64,000 nt of DNA, from NCBI RefSeq assembly GCF_036245475.1, contig NZ_BTPM01000001.1:2852001-2916000 (forward strand), in the 5' to 3' direction. Source of the stretch: Vibrio sp. 10N (GTDB taxonomy: Bacteria; Pseudomonadota; Gammaproteobacteria; Enterobacterales; Vibrionaceae). Made by a program: the position numbers and the translations under genes. The notes under the pieces were generated by a model. That model ran no database searches. It was not told the origin of the DNA and saw only the letters and a program-made list of their open reading frames with translations. Shown piece by piece: positions 9,224 through 16,929 of the stretch; position 1 is the stretch's first letter, and each line of letters begins with the position of its first letter.

Positions 9224-9409
9224 ATGGATGGCTTTGAACTGGATGAGATTACGGAAGTAGACGCACCAAGAGGGCGCGCCGCTCGCTCGAAACCTGTCAA
9301 AAGAAAATGGCGAGAAATTGAGGCCATTAAAGACAGACAACGCCTACAAAAAGAACTGAACGACATGGATATCGGTCTGGACTTTTCAATCGACGACGTT
9401 GATCTCTAA
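9224..9409 (+). CDS. DUF3545 family protein
   Basis: A 61-aa basic/acidic protein of unknown function found in Vibrio and relatives. The basic middle (RGRAARSKPVKRKWREIEAI) and the following helix KDRQRLQKELNDMD are the conserved part of DUF3545 as I know it. The C-terminus is acidic. AGTGAGG lies eight bases before the ATG. Its terminator at 9481 has been split by the IS1182-family insertion downstream. Confidence 0.78.
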   Translation: MDGFELDEITEVDAPRGRAARSKPVKRKWREIEAIKDRQRLQKELNDMDIGLDFSIDDVDL

Positions 9410-9480
9410 CTTATCACTCAACATTGAATACCAATTTTCGGTGGTGACGAGCCTGAAACGTCGCCACTGATGATATGTAA

Positions 9481-9500
9481 AGCCCTCTTTTTAGAGGGCT
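9481..9500 (+). repeat. Left target-site duplication = former terminator hairpin of the DUF3545 gene
   Basis: AGCCCTCTTTTTAGAGGGCT, an 8-bp stem with a TTTT loop. An identical copy in the same orientation is at 11094-11113; the TTTT loop shows it is a direct, not inverted, repeat. Removing 9501-11113 restores one terminator hairpin followed by TTTTC. This left copy has lost its T-tract to the insertion. Confidence 0.9.
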
Positions 9501-9512
9501 CAGATTGCTGAC

Positions 9513-9544
9513 GAACCCCGCTTTTTCAAGCGGGGTTCTTTTTT
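9513..9544 (+). terminator. Terminator-like hairpin inside left end of the IS1182-family element
   Basis: GAACCCCGCTT / AAGCGGGGTTC, 11-bp stem, loop TTTC, then TTTTTT on the plus strand. It lies just inside the IS. It would stop transcription coming from the DUF3545 gene before it runs antisense into the transposase, and so replaces the termination function lost by the host hairpin. Confidence 0.8.
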
Positions 9545-9580
9545 CGGAGCGGCCGTAGGCCGCGATCGCGATATTTTTTG

Positions 9581-11017
9581 TTAGATAGCGTTCTGAAGTG
9601 AGTAAGGCTTAAATCGGCATACAGAGGCTAGTATTTGACTTATTTCTGCCTTATTTAGGCCCATTTTTCGCAGATAGCTCACCACCAACGCTATCTTCTT
9701 GATGTTTTGAGCGGCAGCGGCTAACCAACATTGCATTTGCACTTTTGCGAGACCGCGGTAGCGCGCGTAACGGTGGCCATGGTGTTGTTTTGCATCGGCG
9801 AAGCTTCGTTCTACTGTTTCACTTCGCCTCCGATACGTCTTCTTTCCGTAGCTAGAGAGTCGCATTTGATTGGCTCGCTCCACCGTCTCACTATAAAGGT
9901 GACGCGTTATGACCTTCTGCATATTTTCACTCTTAGTACAGTCGTCCCGAACGGGGCAAAACGCACATTGTTTCGGGTCTGAAGCGTATGAGCGATAGCC
10001 TGCGCGTGTTGTGGTTTTATAGATAAGTTCTTGCCCTTCTGGACAGCGATAGGTATCGGTCTCTTTTTGGTATTTGAAGTCTTTCTTCTTAAATTTGTTC
10101 TTAGTTCTTGATGGGCGGCGATACCCGAACACACCTAATATACTGCGGCGCTCGAGTGATTCAGCAACAGGCGCAGTGAAGTAACCTGCATCGATACCAA
10201 CTGCGATAGGATTGAGGTTGAACTGCTCTAGTGTGTGATCGAGACGACGGATATAGGGCTGTGAGTCATTCACATTCCCCGGTGTTGCGTATGTGTCTAC
10301 GATGATACCGTGCTTACCATCCACGGTTCGGTGGTCAAGATAGAAGAAGCCTTGAGGCTTATTGTCTCGTGTCATAAAGCCACTTTCAGGGTCGGTGGTG
10401 CTGACTTTAGTGTTTTTGACGTCTGTCTTTGGTGGCGTCTCTTTGAATGGATTTTTACCTTCAGATTCTCGGTCTGCAGCCACATCTTCATTCAGCATAT
10501 CAAGATAAGCGCCTGCACTAACTGGACGCAGACGATTCATGTGCTTGTTCTTGTTAGCATTGGCTTTAAGGTGTGTACTGTCAGTGAAGAGCTCCTGTCC
10601 TGCGACTAAGCCTTTCTCCATCGCTTGAAGCACTATGTTGTTGAAGATGCGCTCAAAGACGTCAGTACCATTGAAGCGTCGAATTCGGTTCTGGCTTAAC
10701 GTCGAAGCATGGATAACTTTTTCGGTCAGTGACATTCGTAAGAACCAACGATAAGCGACGTTCACTTCAATTTCTTTGACCAGTTGGCGCTCACTTTTGA
10801 TGCCGAATAGGTAGCCAAGCAGAATGATTTTGAATAAACGCACAGGGTCTACGGGTGGGCGGCCATTATCTTTGCAGTATAGATGTGCCACTTCGTCTCT
10901 GATGAACTCGAAGTCGATGGCATTATCAATTTTACGAACGAGATGATTCTGTGGAACGAGCTGTTCCATGGTTACCATTTCGAGTTCGTATTGCTGAGGA
11001 GAAGGTTTTTGAAGCAT
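9581..11017 (-). CDS. IS1182-family transposase
   Basis: A 478-aa DDE transposase, apparently full length. The N-terminus (MLQKPSPQQYELEMVTMEQLVPQNHLVRKID) and the GRPPVDPVRLFKIILLGYLFGI helix are typical of IS1182/ISDra-like transposases. Catalytic candidates are D in LFTDSTHLKANANK, D in VGIDAGYFT and E in RRRSETVERSFADAKQHHG. A Cys cluster (CPEGQELI...CAFCPVRDDC) lies between the second D and E. The ATG is at 11015-11017. Just upstream a hairpin, GGAGTATC / GATACTCC (11021-11044), holds the only GGAG-like ribosome-binding candidate. Confidence 0.93.
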   Translation of the reverse strand: MLQKPSPQQYELEMVTMEQLVPQNHLVRKIDNAIDFEFIRDEVAHLYCKDNGRPPVDPVRLFKIILLGYLFGIKSERQLVKEIEVNVAYRWFLRMSLTEKVIHASTLSQNRIRRFNGTDVFERIFNNIVLQAMEKGLVAGQELFTDSTHLKANANKNKHMNRLRPVSAGAYLDMLNEDVAADRESEGKNPFKETPPKTDVKNTKVSTTDPESGFMTRDNKPQGFFYLDHRTVDGKHGIIVDTYATPGNVNDSQPYIRRLDHTLEQFNLNPIAVGIDAGYFTAPVAESLERRSILGVFGYRRPSRTKNKFKKKDFKYQKETDTYRCPEGQELIYKTTTRAGYRSYASDPKQCAFCPVRDDCTKSENMQKVITRHLYSETVERANQMRLSSYGKKTYRRRSETVERSFADAKQHHGHRYARYRGLAKVQMQCWLAAAAQNIKKIALVVSYLRKMGLNKAEISQILASVCRFKPYSLQNAI

Positions 11018-11020
11018 ATC

Positions 11021-11044
11021 GGAGTATCCATATTTCGATACTCC
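11021..11044 (-). promoter_or_regulatory. Hairpin upstream of IS1182-family transposase start
   Basis: On the minus strand, GGAGTATC-GAAATATG-GATACTCC lies three bases before the transposase ATG. The only GGAG purine run is in the 5' arm, so folding of the transcript would mask it. This could limit transposase translation. The function is inferred from position only. Confidence 0.45.
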
Positions 11045-11052
11045 TATTAGAT

Positions 11053-11082
11053 CAAAGGTCTAGCTTGAAAGCTAGACCTTTG
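11053..11082. repeat. Subterminal palindrome inside right end of the IS1182-family element
   Basis: Near-perfect 30-base palindrome: CAAAGGTCTAGCTT, then GA, then AAGCTAGACCTTTG. It begins right after the 15-base terminal repeat. It mirrors the position of the left-end hairpin but has a different sequence, so structure rather than sequence seems conserved between the ends. Confidence 0.8.
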
Positions 11083-11093
11083 TCAGCAGTCTG

Positions 11094-11113
11094 AGCCCTC
11101 TTTTTAGAGGGCT
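11094..11113 (+). repeat. Right target-site duplication, intact terminator hairpin
   Basis: Second copy of AGCCCTCTTTTTAGAGGGCT, here followed by TTTTC, so it remains a functional-looking plus-strand terminator now separated from its gene by the IS. It lies 212 bases upstream of the TonB2 operon start codon. Confidence 0.88.
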
Positions 11114-11173
11114 TTTCTTTATTTAACAGGCCATATTTCCTTTTGAGATCTGGAAAACAAATTGACGAAAGTT

Positions 11174-11200
11174 AAATGATAACTCATATCAATATCATTT
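11174..11200 (+). promoter_or_regulatory. Fur-box-like operator before the TonB2 operon
   Basis: TGATAACTCATATCA (11177-11191) matches 11 of 14 positions of the 7-1-7 Fur consensus TGATAATnATTATCA. It lies within a larger inverted repeat AAATGATA...TATCATTT. A TACAAT -10 candidate follows at 11228-11233. Iron control is well established for TonB systems in this genus; this site is inferred from sequence only. Confidence 0.6.
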
Positions 11201-11325
11201 AACCTGTATTTCTTTTTGCGCTTGCCCTACAATACGCCTTCGTTGCGTTCGATAACCACACTAAGCTATCGACGTCACCCCAACACACTATCGGTACTTT
11301 CTAGTAACAGCAGAAGGCTATAGAA

Positions 11326-12093
11326 ATGAACAAGACGGCTCTTCGTCTCACCTTGTGCTCGCTTCCATTGCTGACCATCAGCAGTGTCACGAGTGCAAAT
11401 GACCTCAACACAGCTCGCAATGTCGAAGCTCAAACCATCACACAAAGCGCGCAAAGCCAAGCTCGCATCAACCAAAGCAGCGATAAAGCCTTTGAGCTGA
11501 AATCCGATATTGCCATGCTAGAGCAGGAAGTCGCCAACCTTGAGGTTTATGAGCGTCACCTGAAAGATGTGGTGGGTAATCAACAACAAGAGATGACGAG
11601 CATCGATGTTCAACTTGAACAAATCAGTGACACTCGCCAGGGCGTCGTACCACTGATGTACCAAATGCTTGCCGGTCTAGAGCAGCACATTGCCAGCGAT
11701 AAACCGATCCGCCAACAGGTTCGCCTAGCAAGACTTGAGGAGCTGAAAGCACTCATGCCACAAGCCGATGTCAGCGATGCCGAGAAGTACCGCCGCATTC
11801 TTGAGGCTTATCAGATTGAAATGGACTACGGCATTAAACTTGGTAGCTACCGTTCTCTTATTAATGTAGGCAGTGAGATAGAAGCTGAGCAGCTGTATCT
11901 CGGTAGACTATCCTTGGTCGCTCGCAGCCTAGACCGAAACCAATATTGGACTTGGGATAGCCACCAAAATAGTTGGGTTGCTGTCGACGCCGCTTTGGCA
12001 CCACAAATTGACAAAGCGTTTGCGATTGCCAACAAACAAGCCTCTCCTGCTCTGATTGAGCTTCCAGTGTCTCTACAGAAGGATCCAAGCTAA
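11326..12093 (+). CDS. DUF3450 periplasmic coiled-coil protein of the TonB2 operon
   Basis: 255 aa. A Sec signal peptide (cleavage near TSA-ND, about residue 24) is followed by a long coiled coil (about 55-120) and a C-terminal globular part with EAYQ (160-163), LGRLSLVA (192-199) and WTWD. It is the first gene of a tightly packed operon; its stop overlaps the ttpC start. The family has no defined function. Linkage and matching domain layout suggest it works with the periplasmic part of TtpC. The C-terminal half can be aligned by eye with TtpC residues 150-205. Confidence 0.85.
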   Translation: MNKTALRLTLCSLPLLTISSVTSANDLNTARNVEAQTITQSAQSQARINQSSDKAFELKSDIAMLEQEVANLEVYERHLKDVVGNQQQEMTSIDVQLEQISDTRQGVVPLMYQMLAGLEQHIASDKPIRQQVRLARLEELKALMPQADVSDAEKYRRILEAYQIEMDYGIKLGSYRSLINVGSEIEAEQLYLGRLSLVARSLDRNQYWTWDSHQNSWVAVDAALAPQIDKAFAIANKQASPALIELPVSLQKDPS

Positions 12094-13436
12094 TGCGCAA
12101 TACCGTATTTATCGCCGCACTACTTGCATTCGGTTTATCCCAACCTAGTATTGCTGCCGACTCACTGACATCCAAAGCGCAAACGGCGCAGCAACAAGAA
12201 CGCGCGCACAACGGTGAACGTGAAGCGAAGTTCAAGAAAGAAGAGCAAACATTGGCGGCGCGTAAAGCGCAGCTTGAAAAGCGTAAAGCCGAACTTGAAG
12301 CCAGCATTGAATCCTTAAGCAGTACGTTTTCCGAAAACGAGCGTACTTTGGCAGAGCAGCAAAAGAAACTGCATCTGGAAACCGGCAGCCTAGGTGAACT
12401 GTTTGGTGTGGTGCGTCAATCAGCGAAGGAACTGCAAGTTGAACTTGAGCAGTCTGTTGCAAACACGCAGCAGTCAGCGCAAATTCAAGCGATTGACAAC
12501 ATTGTTGCTGCAAAAACACTGCCTTCTATCCAAGAACTGACTGGCCTTTGGGAAGCCTACCAAGCGCAAATCGCTTCTAGCGCGACCTATGCTGAAGTTA
12601 AAGTGCCATTTGTTAACGGCGCTGGTGAAATCAGCACGATTAACGCGACTCGTTTAGGTAACTTTGCACTACTTGCTGAGCACGGCCCTGTTGACTGGAA
12701 CGGTAAGCTAGCGAGCGATTTCCCTCGCCTACCAAAAGAAGTGCCGACATCGGCACAAACAGCGGGCATCGTTACCGGTCAAACCGCAACGCTTATCGAC
12801 CCAAGCCGCGGAGACATCTACAAGCAGCTTGCGGATAACCCAACCCTTGGCGAGCGTTTTGCCCATGGTGGCATCGTCGGTAAGATCATCGCTGCTCTCT
12901 TTGCCATTGGTATGATCATCGCGCTGTATCGTGCTGTGGTTCTAACCACAACAGAGCAGAAGATCAAGAAGCAGCTAAAGACTCCAGAAACGCCAACCGA
13001 TAACCCATTGGGTCGCGTACTCAGCGTCTATAACAGCGAGAAAAAACTGCACGTGGAAGCGCTTGAGCTACGACTTCTTGAATCTATCATGGATGAACAG
13101 CAGCACCTTGAGCGCGGTTTGAGCATGCTGAAACTCCTCGCAGCACTTGCTCCGATGCTTGGCCTACTGGGTACGGTAACGGGCATGATTGAAACCTTCC
13201 AGGTCATCACACAGTTTGGCAACGCAGAGCCAAGAGTGATGGCAGGCGGCATCTCAATGGCGCTTGTGACTACGGTTCTTGGTTTGATTACCGCAATGCC
13301 GCTGCTTCTTGCTCACAACTTATTGAGCTCAAAAGCAGAAGCGATCCGCAACGTTCTAGAAAGACAGAGTGTGGGTCTTGTGGCTGAGCAAGCTGAAGCG
13401 CAAACCATGGAGACTAAGCAAGCGTATGCCGCATAA
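12093..13436 (+). CDS. ttpC: TonB2-associated MotA/TolQ/ExbB-type proton channel TtpC
   Basis: Inner-membrane component required by TonB2 systems in Vibrio (known from V. anguillarum and V. cholerae). The 447 aa have a signal peptide (1-22), a periplasmic coiled coil (about 45-130), an EAYQ...RLGNFALLA...W globular segment (154-202), a first membrane helix (about 262-285), and an ExbB-like core (about 345-425) with LLAALAPMLGLLGTVTGMIETF and GISMALVTTVLGLITAMPLLL. The start overlaps the DUF3450 gene by one base (TAATG). The 3' end overlaps exbB2 by 11 bases. Confidence 0.92.
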   Translation: MRNTVFIAALLAFGLSQPSIAADSLTSKAQTAQQQERAHNGEREAKFKKEEQTLAARKAQLEKRKAELEASIESLSSTFSENERTLAEQQKKLHLETGSLGELFGVVRQSAKELQVELEQSVANTQQSAQIQAIDNIVAAKTLPSIQELTGLWEAYQAQIASSATYAEVKVPFVNGAGEISTINATRLGNFALLAEHGPVDWNGKLASDFPRLPKEVPTSAQTAGIVTGQTATLIDPSRGDIYKQLADNPTLGERFAHGGIVGKIIAALFAIGMIIALYRAVVLTTTEQKIKKQLKTPETPTDNPLGRVLSVYNSEKKLHVEALELRLLESIMDEQQHLERGLSMLKLLAALAPMLGLLGTVTGMIETFQVITQFGNAEPRVMAGGISMALVTTVLGLITAMPLLLAHNLLSSKAEAIRNVLERQSVGLVAEQAEAQTMETKQAYAA

Positions 13437-13998
13437 CCTCTTTAGTTGGTTGCCAGGAAGCGAGCACTTAAATCAGTTTATGACACAAGGTGGGCCAGTA
13501 CTTTGGTGGCTGGCCGCCGTGGTGTTCATATTCTGGGTAGTGGCCGTTGAACGCGTCATCTATTTCGCCAAGATATTCCCTTCAGAGAGAAAAACTTGGG
13601 TGGATAAATGGGCGATGCGCCAAGATCACTACTCTTGGTATGCGCAGTCACAGCGCAACGCCATGCTGAGCGAGGCAGAGAACAAACTCAAGCAGAACAT
13701 TAACTTGCTGAAGTGCCTACTAAGCCTTTGTCCGATGCTTGGTCTGCTCGGCACCGTAACCGGCATGATCACCGTGTTTGATACCCTTGCCGCGCAAGGC
13801 AGTGCGCAGCCAAGATTGATGGCTGCTGGTATCTCTATGGCGACTATCCCGACAATGGCGGGCATGGTTGCCGCACTTTCCGGCATGCTAGCCTTTTCCC
13901 GTATTCAAAAATGGAGCAGCAAGAGCCTGCTTCAACTTGAGCAGCTACTGCGTAGTGAACGCCAAACCAGTCAGCTAGCTGATGGAGACTCAAAATGA
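13426..13998 (+). CDS. exbB2: ExbB2 (TonB2 system proton channel subunit)
   Basis: Inner-membrane MotA/TolQ/ExbB family protein, 190 aa from the ATG at 13426 (MPHNLFSWLPG). An upstream ATG at 13369 is inside ttpC and less likely. Helix one is VLWWLAAVVFIFWVVAVERVIYF. Helices two and three lie in the core LLKCLLSLCPMLGLLGTVTGMIT...GISMATIPTMAGMVAALSGMLAF, which is nearly parallel to the TtpC core. It overlaps ttpC by 11 bases and exbD2 by 4, so translation is probably coupled. Confidence 0.93.
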   Translation: MPHNLFSWLPGSEHLNQFMTQGGPVLWWLAAVVFIFWVVAVERVIYFAKIFPSERKTWVDKWAMRQDHYSWYAQSQRNAMLSEAENKLKQNINLLKCLLSLCPMLGLLGTVTGMITVFDTLAAQGSAQPRLMAAGISMATIPTMAGMVAALSGMLAFSRIQKWSSKSLLQLEQLLRSERQTSQLADGDSK

Positions 13999-14399
13999 GA
14001 TTAGGTCACCGTAGAAAACAAAATGATGAAGCCAACATCGATATGACGTCGATGCTCGACATTGTCTTTATTATGCTTATCTTCTTCATCGTTACGAGCT
14101 CCTTTGTGCGCGAGTCTGGTGTTGATGTCAATCGCCCTCAGGCGAGCCATGCCGTCAGTCAAAAGGATGCCGGCATCTTTGTTGCCATCACGTCGTCGAA
14201 CGACATTTATATCGACAAACGCCGCGTAGATGTTGAACGAGTGCAAGCGACCATTGAGAAACTGCTTCTAGAACAGCCGAATGCCTCTATGGTTATTCAA
14301 GCGGATAAACATGCCTTCAATGGTACCGTTGTCGAAGTCATGGACAGTGCTAAAGGCGCTGGCGTTACCAAGATTGCACTGGCTACGGAGAGTCCATAG
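13995..14399 (+). CDS. exbD2: ExbD2 (TonB2 system biopolymer transport protein)
   Basis: 134 aa. It has one N-terminal membrane helix, ANIDMTSMLDIVFIMLIFFIVTSSFV, with the proton-carrying Asp in MLDIVF, followed by a periplasmic domain ending in MDSAKGAGVTKIALATE. It forms the proton-driven motor with ExbB2. It starts inside the exbB2 stop (ATGA) and runs directly into tonB2. Confidence 0.94.
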   Translation: MRLGHRRKQNDEANIDMTSMLDIVFIMLIFFIVTSSFVRESGVDVNRPQASHAVSQKDAGIFVAITSSNDIYIDKRRVDVERVQATIEKLLLEQPNASMVIQADKHAFNGTVVEVMDSAKGAGVTKIALATESP

Positions 14400-15026
14400 A
14401 TGCTTCGAGTACTTGCGAGCATACCGTTGGCCGCCGCCCTCGCGTTTGCCCTATTCTCGTTTATGAGTTGGATGATTGATATTGGCCCTAAATCTAAGCC
14501 AGATGAGAAGCCAAGATTGAGCTATGACCTCGTCATGGTTGAACCAGACAGTGAGACCGCAAGACGACAGCGTACTCTGCCAGAGCCACCAAAGATGCCA
14601 TCCACTCCGCCCTCCGCGGCGGTGGTTGAGCAAAGCTCTCAGGTATCCAGCGTTCAAACCCCAAGCACCCCCCAGCTGCCGAATATTTCGGTATCGACTC
14701 AGGTGGCGGGGGTATCGCTCAACGCGCCTACTGTGCCTGATATTGGTCAAAACCAACAAGTCATGCCGCTGCATCGCAAAGAGCCGCGATACCCGCGCCG
14801 CGCGTTGCAACGCAATATTCAGGGCTATGTGGTGATGTCATTTACCATCGATGAACGAGGTCGCCCAACCGATATTGAAGTGGTTGAGGCCAACCCTAAG
14901 CGCATGTTTGAACGTGAGGCTATGGTCGCGTTAAAACAGTGGAAATATCAGCCTATGGTCGTCAATGGTAAGGCAACGCCTCGTATTGGCCAGACCGTGA
15001 AACTAGAGTTTAAGTTGAATCAATGA
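14400..15026 (+). CDS. tonB2: TonB2 energy-transducing protein
   Basis: 208 aa, shorter than classical TonB as expected for TonB2. The N-terminal anchor is LASIPLAAALAFALFSFMSWM. A short Pro-rich linker (LPEPPKMPSTPPSAAVV) replaces the long proline-lysine region of TonB1. The C-terminal TonB domain (about 125-205) includes EPRYPRRALQRNIQGYVVMSF, RGRPTDIEVVEA and ALKQWKYQPMVVNGK. It starts at the base after the exbD2 stop. It couples the proton gradient to outer-membrane siderophore/haem receptors. Confidence 0.94.
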   Translation: MLRVLASIPLAAALAFALFSFMSWMIDIGPKSKPDEKPRLSYDLVMVEPDSETARRQRTLPEPPKMPSTPPSAAVVEQSSQVSSVQTPSTPQLPNISVSTQVAGVSLNAPTVPDIGQNQQVMPLHRKEPRYPRRALQRNIQGYVVMSFTIDERGRPTDIEVVEANPKRMFEREAMVALKQWKYQPMVVNGKATPRIGQTVKLEFKLNQ

Positions 15027-16207
15027 GTAAACGTGTATTAACGCTCTTTGCCCTATCTCTTAGCGTGTTAACTGGCAGCGCATTCGCAAACCAAGAGCTT
15101 GGAATGCGCACCGCAGCTCAGGTCTCGAAAGCTTACGAGCTAGAGCAAGAAGAAAAGCTCAACGAAGCCATCTCGCTACTAGAAGGAGTGAAGCCTAACG
15201 CGAGCTTTGACAAGGCGTATGTAGCTCGCATGCTCGGCATCTACTACTGGCAAGCAGAGCAGCCAAAGAAAGCCATCACGCAATTGCAAATCGCCGTCGA
15301 TACAAAAGCGTTTAAAGATGAACAAGGTTGGCAAACCGAGCGTATGCTTGCCGAGCTTATGCTCTCCGAAGATATGCCGGACAAAGCGCTGGTTCACTTT
15401 AACAACTTGACCAAGACAGCAAACTCTTACGAAAAGCTGTCTAAACAGCAGATCACAGGTGTTTGGTTAAACAAGACTCGCGCTCACTATCTACTTCAAG
15501 AGTGGAAGTCACTACTTGCGGCAATTAAGCAATACCACCAGCTCGATAACACGCCAAAACTGCAACCGCTGAGCCTACAGCTCAGCGCTGAAATGCAGTT
15601 AAACCATCTAAAAAGTGCAATCCTAACCACTCAAAAGCTGCTCGCGCTGCAACCTGACAATGTGATGTGGTGGCAGCAACTTAGCTCATTGTACATGCAA
15701 ACCAAACAGTACAAGTTGGCGCTAGCGACATTGGTGTCCGCAGAGCGAGCGGGGATTCAAGTTCCTGACAATTTGAAGTTAAGTAAAGCGCAGCTCTACT
15801 CTCAACAAGGTATTCCCGAAAAAGCGGCAGAGTCATACGCTGACTTACAAGTGAAAGAGACCGATATCGACACCATCATCAAGCAAGCTAGACATTGGCA
15901 AATGGCTCGCGAGTGGACAAACGCACAAACGGCTTGGCTCGCAGCAGCAAGGCTGAATGGGAAATACTATGAGGAAGTATCGCGACTTGAACTGCAACAG
16001 GGTGATTTCAAACAAGCATTAACGTCTCTCGGCAAAGTAAAAGGCATGCCAGAGCACGAGCGCTTGCTACTTGAAGTGCGCGCTTACGTCGGAATGAAAA
16101 ACTACGCGAAAGCGACCAAAGTCGCCGAAAAAGCACATCGACTTAAGCCAACCACGCAAAGCGCGGACTGGCTTCAGTATCTACAACAGATGCGCCGAGC
16201 GCACTAA
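15023..16207 (+). CDS. Tetratricopeptide-repeat protein, last gene of the TonB2 operon
   Basis: 394 aa. The N-terminal signal peptide is RVLTLFALSLSVLTGSAFA. Most of the rest is helical TPR repeats (for example KAITQLQIAVDTKAF, KSAILTTQKLLALQPDNVMWWQQLSSLYMQTKQYKLALATL, KAAESYADLQ). The start overlaps tonB2 by four bases (ATGA). It is probably a periplasmic scaffold for the TonB2 complex; the function is inferred from the operon only. Confidence 0.85.
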   Translation: MSKRVLTLFALSLSVLTGSAFANQELGMRTAAQVSKAYELEQEEKLNEAISLLEGVKPNASFDKAYVARMLGIYYWQAEQPKKAITQLQIAVDTKAFKDEQGWQTERMLAELMLSEDMPDKALVHFNNLTKTANSYEKLSKQQITGVWLNKTRAHYLLQEWKSLLAAIKQYHQLDNTPKLQPLSLQLSAEMQLNHLKSAILTTQKLLALQPDNVMWWQQLSSLYMQTKQYKLALATLVSAERAGIQVPDNLKLSKAQLYSQQGIPEKAAESYADLQVKETDIDTIIKQARHWQMAREWTNAQTAWLAAARLNGKYYEEVSRLELQQGDFKQALTSLGKVKGMPEHERLLLEVRAYVGMKNYAKATKVAEKAHRLKPTTQSADWLQYLQQMRRAH

Positions 16208-16240
16208 GCGGTGCGCGTTGAATAGAGATGACCCTTACTA

Positions 16241-16275
16241 AGATAATTCCCTCTGATGAGGGAATTATCTTTTTT
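16241..16275 (+). terminator. Intrinsic terminator of the TonB2 operon
   Basis: AGATAATTCCCTC / GAGGGAATTATCT, 13-bp perfect stem with loop TGAT, followed by TTTTT. It lies 33 bases after the TPR gene stop. Confidence 0.92.
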
Positions 16276-16281
16276 AATCCT

Positions 16282-16833
16282 CTACACACTCTCCATATCA
16301 TTCTGTCTTACCCGTTCGGCAAGCTGTTTGTAGCGGTCCGCGATGGTCTCACCAAATACAGGGTCGTCTTCTTCAACCGTCCACTGACTCTCCACGTGTT
16401 GCCAATCTGAAGTGGTAAAGCGTTTTTCAATCAGTGGCAATACCGATTGCTCTTCTAAATCCAAGTGCTTTTTCTGATCCTGAATAAACTCGGACAAACG
16501 GCCAATAAACAGCTCCTGCGGTACCACCGCATCGTGCAAGATCATCTCAACAATATCCAAAAACGAATGTGTTTTCTCAGATAGCGCTTGGTGATCAGAC
16601 TCTAGGTTTTCAATCTGCTCTTGCGTCCCATACTTATCGACAAAGTAGTGGTAAAGAATGTCTTCTTTAGGGTGGTGGATTTTCTCTGAGTGATTAGCCA
16701 AGTAATCAACGATCTCTTTGATCACCTCGTAATTGATAGGCTGTTCTTTTTCGAGTAAGTGCAATTTTCGATTTAAAATCGCGAGCAATCGCACCATGTA
16801 GCCGTGCTCGCGCCTAATCCTTTCGATCATCAT
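16282..16833 (-). CDS. Hemerythrin domain-containing protein
   Basis: 183 aa with an HHE cation-binding four-helix bundle: first-helix H in IRREHGYMV, NHSEKIHHPKEDILYHYF, ESDHQALSEKTHSFL and KKHLDLEEQSVLPL give the His/Glu ligands of a di-iron site. It probably senses or binds oxygen or NO in the cytoplasm. AGCAGGA precedes the ATG at 16833. It stands alone, convergent with the TonB2 operon. The partner is unknown. Confidence 0.85.
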   Translation of the reverse strand: MMIERIRREHGYMVRLLAILNRKLHLLEKEQPINYEVIKEIVDYLANHSEKIHHPKEDILYHYFVDKYGTQEQIENLESDHQALSEKTHSFLDIVEMILHDAVVPQELFIGRLSEFIQDQKKHLDLEEQSVLPLIEKRFTTSDWQHVESQWTVEEDDPVFGETIADRYKQLAERVRQNDMESV

Positions 16834-16929
16834 AATCCTGCTCCCATAACCATACTCCTTATAAGTGTATAAGAGAATCAGGCAGCGTGTTTTGATGATG
16901 CTCGAAAAATCACCAATTGGGTTTTGAAG

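Larger units (their letters stand above)
9501..11093 (-). mobile_element. Complete IS1182-family insertion sequence, 1593 bp
   Basis: The ends are imperfect inverted repeats: left CAGATTGCTGACGAA, right end read inward CAGACTGCTGACAAA. They are flanked by identical 20-bp direct repeats. It contains one intact transposase on the minus strand. Each end has a subterminal hairpin just inside the inverted repeat (9513-9538 and 11053-11082). The insertion lies between the DUF3545 gene and the TonB2 operon and broke neither coding region. The intact reading frame and matching duplications suggest a fairly recent insertion. Confidence 0.92.

Noticed and set aside
9481-11113. Treating the two AGCCCTC hairpins as inverted repeats belonging to the IS
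   Set aside because: The TTTT loop has the same orientation in both, so they are direct repeats (target duplication). The real terminal repeats begin at CAGA next to them.
13369-13425. Longer exbB2 start inside ttpC
   Set aside because: The extra 19 residues (MWVLWLSKLKRKPWRLSKR) are antecedent to the usual N-terminus and arise from the ttpC coding sequence in another frame.
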